Source: Aquificota bacterium
Lineage (GTDB): Bacteria; Aquificota; Aquificia; Aquificales; Aquificaceae
Direction: 5' to 3'
DNA: 11,382 nucleotides
NCBI GenBank assembly: GCA_013153455.1
Contig: JAADEK010000098.1
Span: 1 to 11,382, forward strand
Made by a program: the position numbers and the translations under genes
Shown: positions 6,513 to 11,382 of the stretch, piece by piece
Layout: each line of letters begins with the position of its first letter
How positions within the stretch are numbered: the stretch's first letter is position 1
Notes under the pieces: model-generated
Told to the model about the DNA's origin: nothing
The model's database searches: none
The model's input: only the letters and a program-made list of their open reading frames with translations

Positions 6513-6831
6513 GGTTATCGAACTCAACGAGCAAAACTGGGACCAAGAGGTCCTACAATCCGATAAACCCGTTCTCGTTGACTTCTGGGCACCTTGGTGC
6601 GGTCCCTGTAGGATTATCGCTCCCATCATTGAGGAGCTCGCGGAAGAGTTCGGGGACCAGATAAAGGTGGGTAAACTCAACACCGACGAGAACCCAAACA
6701 TAGCCATGCGCTACGGCATAAGGGCGATACCCACGATTATACTCTTCAAAAACGGAGAGGTCGTTGACACGCGTATAGGGGTCCAACCCAAGGAAGCCCT
6801 GAAGCAGATGATTCTTGAGCACTTATCGTGA
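6502..6831 (+). CDS. trxA: Thioredoxin
   Basis: A 109-residue cytoplasmic thiol-disulfide oxidoreductase that reduces protein disulfides and is itself recharged by thioredoxin reductase. The active site WCGPC is intact (Cys33, Cys36) in the sequence [12 protein letters not shown]. The buried Asp27 and the cis-proline loop AIPT (Pro77) are also present. Length and lack of a signal peptide fit a canonical TrxA. It overlaps the ArsR gene by 11 bases and has a strong ribosome-binding site. The thioredoxin frame is the same as that of the next gene, separated only by TGA-TTT-ATG, so the PilZ gene is probably translated by reinitiation. Pairing with a cysteine-bearing ArsR protein suggests expression in response to thiol or sulfur stress, but that is inference. 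Confidence 0.96.
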   Translation: MAGRVIELNEQNWDQEVLQSDKPVLVDFWAPWCGPCRIIAPIIEELAEEFGDQIKVGKLNTDENPNIAMRYGIRAIPTIILFKNGEVVDTRIGVQPKEALKQMILEHLS

Positions 6832-6834
6832 TTT

Positions 6835-7860
6835 ATGGATGCTCAGGCGGGGTTTGATACGTTCGTTGAAGCGACCCGATACCTTTTTCGGGGTCCTTCA
6901 CCCCGCGAGATACTCGCCCTTCTCCTCGTCGGCGCTCTCTTTCTCGCCCTCCTTCTCGTTCCCCTTCTATACATAAGAAGAAGGGAGAGGGAAAGGTTAA
7001 GGGAGCTTTTTTTTTCAAGGGCGGGGGAGTTTGACCTAACACCGAGCGAAACGAGGCTTCTTTGGAGGTTCGCCCGAAAACTCCCCGTAAATCCCCTCCT
7101 AATATTTGAGAGCAAAGCGCTCTTTGAGAAACTCGCGAGCAGGATAGTAAAGGAAGCAAGCCCCGAAGAGATAAAGCTCCTTCCCTCCATAAGGACAAAG
7201 CTTCGCTTTGATACCGTCCCTTGGTTTATACCCCTTACGACGACACGCGATATAGACGTATACCAAACGGGCGTAATTACGCACAAAAACAAAAGCGTCC
7301 CCGCATACGTGATAGACAAAGACGAAGAGAACCTATACGTCGCACTCCTTGAGCCACTCGTCCTTCAAAAAGGGGACAAGGTCAGGTTTTTCTTCATAAG
7401 GGAGAACGACGCGAGGTATTCGTTTGAGTCTCAGGTAAAGGACGTTCTCTCCTCGGACGGGAGGACCGTCCTCGTCCTTCCTCACACGGACAATCTGAAA
7501 CGCATACAACTGAGGGAAAGCGTGAGGTGGAAGGTAAAGCTACCCGTTCGGGTTCGCCTGCCGGACGGAACCGAGGTTGATGCGACGATGGAGGACATAA
7601 GCGCGAAGGGAGCGAGGGTATGCTTCTCTCACAGCGTTCCCCTCGCGGAGGGCGACAGGGTGCTCCTTGATTTCACACTAAAGGGACATAGATTTAGTAA
7701 TCTGCCCGCGCGCGTCGTTCATCGGAGCTTTTACGACAGGAAGAACTGCGCGGGTCTGAAGTTTGAGGAGATATCAAGGAAGGAGGAGCGCCTGATAGAG
7801 AGCTTCATACTTGAGGAGCAAAGGAAACTCCTCAAGGCTTACAAACTCGGAGAGGACTGA
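6835..7860 (+). CDS. Membrane-anchored PilZ-domain protein (YcgR-like)
   Basis: A 341-residue probable c-di-GMP receptor. One membrane helix at residues 25-47 is followed by RRRERERLR, so the bulk should face the cytoplasm. Residues about 50-110 are helical linker. About 125-225 resemble the YcgR-type beta-barrel domain that precedes PilZ ([20 protein letters not shown]). The PilZ domain follows with both ligand motifs: Arg227-x3-Arg231 (RESVR) and Asp254-x-Ser-x2-Gly259 (DISAKG). c-di-GMP binding is thus likely, and the output could be flagellar motility, fitting fliO/fliP encoded nearby. The ATG lies three bases after the thioredoxin stop with no clear ribosome-binding site. A T9 tract at codons 58-61 is a slippage site. 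The gene ends one base before der. Confidence 0.87.
   Translation: MDAQAGFDTFVEATRYLFRGPSPREILALLLVGALFLALLLVPLLYIRRRERERLRELFFSRAGEFDLTPSETRLLWRFARKLPVNPLLIFESKALFEKLASRIVKEASPEEIKLLPSIRTKLRFDTVPWFIPLTTTRDIDVYQTGVITHKNKSVPAYVIDKDEENLYVALLEPLVLQKGDKVRFFFIRENDARYSFESQVKDVLSSDGRTVLVLPHTDNLKRIQLRESVRWKVKLPVRVRLPDGTEVDATMEDISAKGARVCFSHSVPLAEGDRVLLDFTLKGHRFSNLPARVVHRSFYDRKNCAGLKFEEISRKEERLIESFILEEQRKLLKAYKLGED
7007..7015 (+). repeat. T9 homopolymer in the PilZ gene
   Basis: Nine consecutive T encode part of Leu58-Phe59-Phe60-Ser61. Loss of one T brings a TAA at 7037-7039 into frame, and gain of one brings a TGA at 7032-7034. Either way only the membrane anchor would be made, with no YcgR-like or PilZ domain. 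Confidence 0.92.
7849..7856 (+). promoter_or_regulatory. Ribosome-binding site deciding the der start
   Basis: GGAGAGGA, with GAGG six bases before the ATG at 7862, fixes the Der start there rather than at the in-frame TTG at 7811. The residues between the two ([16 protein letters not shown]) are simply the PilZ gene read in another frame. Confidence 0.75.
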
Positions 7861-7861
7861 T

Positions 7862-9172
7862 ATGGGAAACAAGGTTCTTATAGTGGGAAGACCGAACGTA
7901 GGGAAATCAACACTCTTTAACCGCATCATAGGGAAACGTTACGCCATCGTTGAAGACCTCCCCGGTGTTACGCGGGACAAGCTTGAGGCAAAAGCGGAGT
8001 GGGGAGGAAAGGAGTTCATCCTCGTAGACACGGGGGGTCTCCTCCCCCAGACGGGAGACGAGGTAATGCGGGAGGTCAAGAAGCTCGTAGAGAGGGAGGT
8101 CCCGAAAGCGGACGTTATACTCCTCGTGGTTGACGCAAAGGAGGGACTAAACCCTCTTGACGAGGAGATAGCGAAGCTCCTTTACCCTTACAAGGACAAG
8201 GTTATAGTAGTTGTAAACAAGGCGGACAACCTCAAGGACGAGGAGAACCTCTCGGAGTTTTACGCCCTCGGGTTTGAGAAACTCTTTCCCGTCTCCGCAC
8301 AGCACGGGAAGGGAACGGGTGAGCTACTTGACGAGGTCGTAAAGAGGCTCCCGCAAAAAAAGGTTGAGCTACCCCAAGAGGGGATAAAGGTGACGTTTGT
8401 GGGGAGACCCAACGTCGGGAAGTCCTCCCTCGTGAACGCAATCCTGAAGGACGAGAGGGTGATAGTCTCGCCCGAAGCGGGAACAACGCGCGACGCGATA
8501 GAGATACCCTTCAAGTGGAAGGACAAGACGTTCATACTCGTTGATACCGCGGGAATAAGGAGACCCTCAAACGTTGAATACGGGGTTGAGTTTTACTCTG
8601 TGGGGAGAAGCCTAAAGGCTATAGACCTCGCGGATGTTTGTTGTTTAGTAATAGACGCATCCGAGGGACCGACGAGACAAGACAAACGCCTCGGGGGTCT
8701 CATAGAGAGGAGATACAAGGGGTGCGTGATTGTAGCGAATAAGATGGACATATCCCCGTGGAGCGAGGAAGAGCTTGAGGGAATTATAAGGAAGGAGCTT
8801 TTCTTCCTTGATTTTGCTCCCGTCGTCTTTACGGTAGCGACGAAGGGAAAGGGGGTAGAGGAATTACTTGAGTGGATTGAGCGCGTGTATGAGGACTACA
8901 CGAAAAGACACAAAACCTCTTATATAAACCGCGTTGTTCAGAAAATCATATCCGAAAAACCCCCTCCCAGATACCGCGGTAAGGAGACAAAGGTCTTTTA
9001 CGCCTTCCAAGAAGACATAAAACCCCCAACGATAGTCCTCATAACAAACTACCCGGACGCTTGGAAGGAGCATTACAAACGCTTCTTTATAAAGAAGCTC
9101 CGCGAGCACCTCGGGATAAGATACGCACCCATAAAGCTCGTCATAAAGGGAAGGGAAGAGGAGCGCTCATGA
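7862..9172 (+). CDS. der: Ribosome-assembly GTPase Der (EngA)
   Basis: A 436-residue essential GTPase with two tandem G domains and a C-terminal KH-like domain, needed for maturation of the 50S ribosomal subunit. First G domain: P-loop GRPNVGKS at residues 9-16, DTGG switch II motif and NKAD at 119-122. Second G domain: GRPNVGKS at 181-188, DTAGIRR from 228 and NKMD at 293-296. The C-terminal domain contains INRVVQKIISEKPPPRYRGK and ends KGREEERS. All motifs are intact and the length is normal. The start is at 7862, supported by GAGG and by the protein alignment. The gene lies one base after the PilZ stop, so it probably shares that message. It converges on fliP, with the two stop codons in one TCATGA hexamer. 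Confidence 0.97.
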   Translation: MGNKVLIVGRPNVGKSTLFNRIIGKRYAIVEDLPGVTRDKLEAKAEWGGKEFILVDTGGLLPQTGDEVMREVKKLVEREVPKADVILLVVDAKEGLNPLDEEIAKLLYPYKDKVIVVVNKADNLKDEENLSEFYALGFEKLFPVSAQHGKGTGELLDEVVKRLPQKKVELPQEGIKVTFVGRPNVGKSSLVNAILKDERVIVSPEAGTTRDAIEIPFKWKDKTFILVDTAGIRRPSNVEYGVEFYSVGRSLKAIDLADVCCLVIDASEGPTRQDKRLGGLIERRYKGCVIVANKMDISPWSEEELEGIIRKELFFLDFAPVVFTVATKGKGVEELLEWIERVYEDYTKRHKTSYINRVVQKIISEKPPPRYRGKETKVFYAFQEDIKPPTIVLITNYPDAWKEHYKRFFIKKLREHLGIRYAPIKLVIKGREEERS

Positions 9173-9182
9173 GTAGCTCCTC
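9158..9182. terminator. Inverted repeat over the der/fliP convergent stops
   Basis: GAGGAGC (9158-9164) and GCTCCTC (9176-9182) form a 7-pair stem around a loop that itself contains the palindrome CTCATGAG (9166-9173), which holds both stop codons. The element is nearly symmetric, so either transcript can fold it. No long T-run follows on either strand. It may end transcription in both directions or protect 3' ends. Confidence 0.4.
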
Positions 9183-9823
9183 ACGAGCGAAAGGACGATA
9201 AGCTCCCAACCGTTTGCGAGGACAAAGAGCATTATCTTAAACGGGAGCGAAATCAACTGAGGCGGAATCATTATGATACCCATGGATATAAGTATTGACG
9301 CGACGACGAGGTCAACGATTAAGAAAGGTATGTAAATAAGGAAAACTATCTCAAACGCGGTCTTCAGCTCGCTCACCATGAAAGCGGGTATTAGAACGCT
9401 CAGGGGAACATCCCGCGGGTCTTTGAGCTCACCTTTTGGTATCCTCGCGACGCTCAAAAAAGCCCTCAGTGTGTCCTTCCTCGTGTGCCTCAGCATGAAC
9501 TCCTTTATGTGCTCCTCAACCCTTTTGAAGAACTCCCCGTCGCTTATCTTACCGCTGAGGTATGGTCTGAGCGCGTCCTCGTTTATCCTCTCAAGCGTGG
9601 GCTTCATTATAAAGAGAGTGAGAAATAGGGAGAGCGCGATGATTACCTGATTGGGCGGAACCTGAGGCGTCCCTATAGCCTGCCTGAGGACGGACAAAAC
9701 CACGACGATGCGCGTAAAGGAGGTGAACATGATAAGTATTGATGGAACGAGACTCAGGATTGTGAGAAAGATAAGGAGTCTTATACTGTCCGCGAGCTCA
9801 AGACCGCTCAGGAGCCTCTCCAT
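9167..9823 (-). CDS. fliP: Flagellar export gate protein FliP
   Basis: A core inner-membrane protein of the flagellar type III export gate, normally a pentamer with FliR and FliQ. The family signature FTSFTRIVVVLSVLRQAIG (residues 33-51) followed by TPQVPPNQV is clear. So is the C-terminal block SELKTAFEIVFLIYIPF and DLVVASILISMGIIMIPP (151-188). Four membrane helices are seen (about 16-37, 58-75, 155-182 and 190-213). At 218 residues it matches the mature part of enteric FliP and lacks the cleaved signal peptide. An in-frame TGA (plus positions 9827-9829) directly upstream rules out a longer start. It overlaps fliO by 26 bases and is the last gene of its operon, because der converges immediately. 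fliQ and fliR must therefore be elsewhere. Confidence 0.96.
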   Translation of the reverse strand: MERLLSGLELADSIRLLIFLTILSLVPSILIMFTSFTRIVVVLSVLRQAIGTPQVPPNQVIIALSLFLTLFIMKPTLERINEDALRPYLSGKISDGEFFKRVEEHIKEFMLRHTRKDTLRAFLSVARIPKGELKDPRDVPLSVLIPAFMVSELKTAFEIVFLIYIPFLIVDLVVASILISMGIIMIPPQLISLPFKIMLFVLANGWELIVLSLVRSYS

Positions 9824-10073
9824 CTTTCAGCTCTTCCTCGTAGAGAACCTTCGCAAAGTTAGGACTCAGTATGACGAAAAAGCGCCTGTCCTTTACCCTC
9901 AAGCTCACGAGGTAAACGTCCTTACCGAGAGCTATGGCTTCCTCAACGCTCGCGAGCTTGCCCTTTTTTACCTTTAAGCTCCTCCTCAGAAAGAGGGGAA
10001 GGACGAGGTAAAGGAATGCAAGCGTGAGCACGAGCGCAAAGAGCGTCTTTAAGATAAGCTCCTTCTGTATCAC
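9798..10073 (-). CDS. fliO: Flagellar protein FliO, short form
   Basis: A 91-residue single-pass membrane protein assigned as FliO, the assembly factor for the FliP ring. One membrane helix (residues 9-28, LKTLFALVLTLAFLYLVLPLF) is followed by a basic stretch (RRSLKVKKGK). A small cytoplasmic beta-rich domain follows, with the FliO-like pattern VYLVSLRVKDRRFFVILSPNFAKVLYEEEL. It is shorter than enteric FliO (about 120 residues), and sequence similarity in this family is always low. The position directly before fliP carries much of the assignment. The start is GTG, overlapping the TGA of the upstream gene in GTGA, so translation is probably coupled. Confidence 0.82.
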   Translation of the reverse strand: MIQKELILKTLFALVLTLAFLYLVLPLFLRRSLKVKKGKLASVEEAIALGKDVYLVSLRVKDRRFFVILSPNFAKVLYEEELKDGEAPERS

Positions 10074-11065
10074 TTTTCTATTATCGTCTCGTCAACCTTC
10101 ATACCGAAGTGTCTTCCCGCCTCCTCAACGTATCCGAGAACCTCATCACCCTCCTTCAGCTCCGACACCGAAACGGGTGTCCCGTCGGGACGTGTGAGCC
10201 TTATCGTTTCCGCGTTTTGTAAGATACAGCTCAGCTTTTTGTCCCCCGCCTTTCCCTCTATAAGGAGCATAGGTCTCCTCTCTACCTTTGCCCTCCCGAC
10301 GTATGTGAGCCTTCCCCTTCCCTTGTAGTCGTAAACCATAACCGTATCCCCAGCCTCAAGCTCGCACAGGTATTTAGTCCTGTTTCCCGGAACGCGTATA
10401 TACATATGAACCGCCCCCGCGTTAACGCGGAAAGGACGCGAAGCGACGTAAGGGTTTTCTTCCGTCTCCGCGTGAACCAAGAACATACCACCCGATGAGT
10501 TGCCGACCAGCATACCCTCCCCCCTGCTCAGCAGGCTCACCGTGTCAACGCACACCCTGTCCCCGAGACCGAGCGGTAAAATGCGCGTAATTTTGACGGG
10601 AACGAGGTTGAGCTTCTCCTCTTGCTCTCCTACGAGTCTTCCGACCTTCTTTATCTCGTTCAGGTCGTTTGTCTTCAAGACGACTCCCTTTACACCCTTT
10701 TCAAGGGTCTGGAGGGCGAGCTGTGCCTCCGCGGAGTCCCTGACCACCGCGTAAAGCTCCTCCCTCTGGGCTATCAGGTTCTCAAGGGGTATGACCGTCC
10801 AGTCAGTCGTCTCAACGATTACCTTTACACCGGGCGGGAGACTCGCCGCCCTTTCTTCGTCCTCCTTTCCCCTTATGAGGACGTAAACGACGTCCTTCCC
10901 GAGCTTGAGGTCCCCGTCCGGTGAAACTACGGTTATCCTTCCCGCTTTTTTTACTTCCTCAACCTTACCCTTTTCGGGAATTACGACCGCGTTCGCCCCC
11001 GCTTCAATGGCGGTGGATACGATTTTCCTATCAAAAGGCTCAACCCAAACCCAGAATTCTTTCAT
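10070..11065 (-). CDS. 3-dehydroquinate synthase II (archaeal-type)
   Basis: A 331-residue enzyme of the DHQS II family. In methanogenic archaea this family oxidatively deaminates and cyclises 2-amino-3,7-dideoxy-D-threo-hept-6-ulosonate with NAD+ to give 3-dehydroquinate. Family motifs are strong: ETTDWTVIPLENLIAQ (85-100), GDRVCVDTVSLL (168-179), EGMLVGNSSGGMFLVHAE (183-200), ENPYVASRPFRVNAGAVH (203-220), LQNAETIRL (282-290) and a C-terminal KEGDEVLGYVEEAGRHFG. Length is close to full. There is no signal peptide. Relatives such as GriH of actinomycetes make 3-amino-4-hydroxybenzoate instead, so the exact reaction here is uncertain, especially if the genome also has ordinary AroB. It is the first gene of an operon with fliO and fliP. 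The ATG has no Shine-Dalgarno, and an AT-rich promoter region abuts it. Confidence 0.93.
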   Translation of the reverse strand: MKEFWVWVEPFDRKIVSTAIEAGANAVVIPEKGKVEEVKKAGRITVVSPDGDLKLGKDVVYVLIRGKEDEERAASLPPGVKVIVETTDWTVIPLENLIAQREELYAVVRDSAEAQLALQTLEKGVKGVVLKTNDLNEIKKVGRLVGEQEEKLNLVPVKITRILPLGLGDRVCVDTVSLLSRGEGMLVGNSSGGMFLVHAETEENPYVASRPFRVNAGAVHMYIRVPGNRTKYLCELEAGDTVMVYDYKGRGRLTYVGRAKVERRPMLLIEGKAGDKKLSCILQNAETIRLTRPDGTPVSVSELKEGDEVLGYVEEAGRHFGMKVDETIIEK

Positions 11066-11084
11066 GCTATTATTTTAATACGCG
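11066..11084. promoter_or_regulatory. 19-base divergent promoter region
   Basis: The gap between two divergent ATG codons is 19 bases and AT-rich. TATTAT (11068-11073) on the plus strand and TAAAAT (11077 to 11072) on the minus strand each match a -10 box at five positions. They would start transcripts about five bases before, or exactly at, the respective ATG. No -35 box is convincing and no ribosome-binding site is present on either side, so both messages may be leaderless or nearly so. Confidence 0.35.
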
Positions 11085-11382
11085 ATGAGCTATCCCTTCC
11101 TCTCTCGCATATACGTATACCCCATAAAAAGCCTTGACCCCCAAGAGGTAAAACACTCAAGGATAACCCCTAAGGGCTCGCTCCTCCACGACAGGGAGTT
11201 TGCGCTCTTTACGGAAGACGGGAAACCCCTGAGCGCAAAGAAGGAAAAACGCCTTCACTTGATAAGAAGTTTCGTAGACTTTGATAATGAGAGCTTTACA
11301 TTCAGGTATGGGGGAAGGGAAGAGAGGTTCAGTTTTTCCGAGCTTGAAAAGGTGGGCGAGTTCTTTTCTGAGATACTCGGGT
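11085..11382 (+). CDS. MOSC N-terminal beta-barrel domain protein, 3' partial
   Basis: The frame is open from ATG 11085 to the window end (99 full codons). The opening matches the beta-barrel domain that precedes MOSC domains: RIYVYPIKSL (residues 8-17), KGSLLHDREFALFTEDGKPL (30-49) and KRLHLIRS. MOSC proteins are molybdenum-cofactor-binding sulfur carriers or reductases, related to the YcbX and mARC enzymes and the Moco sulfurase C-terminus. The catalytic MOSC domain with its cysteine would lie beyond the window, so activity cannot be judged. The gene is divergent from the DHQS II-fliOP operon and no ribosome-binding site is seen before its ATG. Confidence 0.78.
   Translation, partial: MSYPFLSRIYVYPIKSLDPQEVKHSRITPKGSLLHDREFALFTEDGKPLSAKKEKRLHLIRSFVDFDNESFTFRYGGREERFSFSELEKVGEFFSEILG

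Noticed and set aside
6829..6837. Thioredoxin-PilZ fusion by stop readthrough (same frame, TGA-TTT-ATG)
   Set aside because: A complete thioredoxin ends normally at the usual length and nothing in the sequence suggests recoding; reinitiation is simpler.
6843..7319. Long open frame on the minus strand (158 codons) opposite the PilZ gene
   Set aside because: Ser/Arg-rich sequence without family motifs, no ribosome-binding site, and the plus strand carries an intact PilZ protein.
7811..7861. In-frame TTG upstream of Der giving a 17-residue N-terminal extension
   Set aside because: The extension is the PilZ coding sequence in another frame, does not match Der proteins, and the ATG at 7862 has its own GAGG site six bases upstream.
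10417..10430. Perfect 14-base palindrome CCGCGTTAACGCGG as a regulatory site
   Set aside because: It encodes the conserved FRVNAG motif of DHQS II inside the gene; codon choice explains it well enough.

Overview
The window looks like chromosomal DNA of a thermophilic bacterium, most likely of the Aquificales (Aquificaceae). The basis is indirect: dense gene packing with overlapping starts and stops, heavy use of AGG/AGA and ATA codons, Lys/Glu-rich proteins, and a bacterial gene for the archaeal-type 3-dehydroquinate synthase II beside flagellar genes. No rRNA or marker gene is present to prove it. I see no mobile element, CRISPR array, tRNA or rRNA. Apart from short spacers (the longest are about 47-49 bases) the whole window is coding.

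Layout. On the plus strand, positions 1-2169 hold the C-terminal two thirds of a heavy-metal RND efflux transporter. After a 47-base AT-rich gap comes a tight plus-strand cluster (2217-6157). It comprises an unrecognised 293-residue protein, a 66-residue helical protein whose start lies inside the previous gene, an HD-domain phosphohydrolase of the SAMHD1-like COG1078 type, and a membrane transglutaminase-like protein of the TgpA type. A second AT-rich gap carries the best promoter candidate of the window. It leads into an ArsR-family repressor overlapping a thioredoxin gene, then a membrane-anchored PilZ (c-di-GMP receptor-like) protein, then the ribosome-assembly GTPase Der (6207-9172).

On the minus strand, 11065 to 9167 reads 3-dehydroquinate synthase II, then fliO, then fliP, all overlapping one another. 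fliP converges on der so tightly that one palindromic hexamer supplies both stop codons, and an inverted repeat surrounds it. A 19-base AT-rich gap separates this operon from a divergent, 3'-truncated gene (11085 to the window end) with an N-terminal MOSC beta-barrel domain.

How the genes may work together: most are housekeeping or surface functions placed together by compaction, and I see no clear new defence or mobile system. The points most worth following are: (i) the ArsR/thioredoxin pair with two cysteines in the regulator; (ii) the DHQS II-fliO-fliP operon; (iii) the unknown 293-aa/66-aa/HD/transglutaminase cluster; (iv) homopolymer tracts (T9 in the PilZ gene, C8 in the transglutaminase gene) at which a one-base slip would switch the product off; and (v) terminator-like hairpins inside genes.
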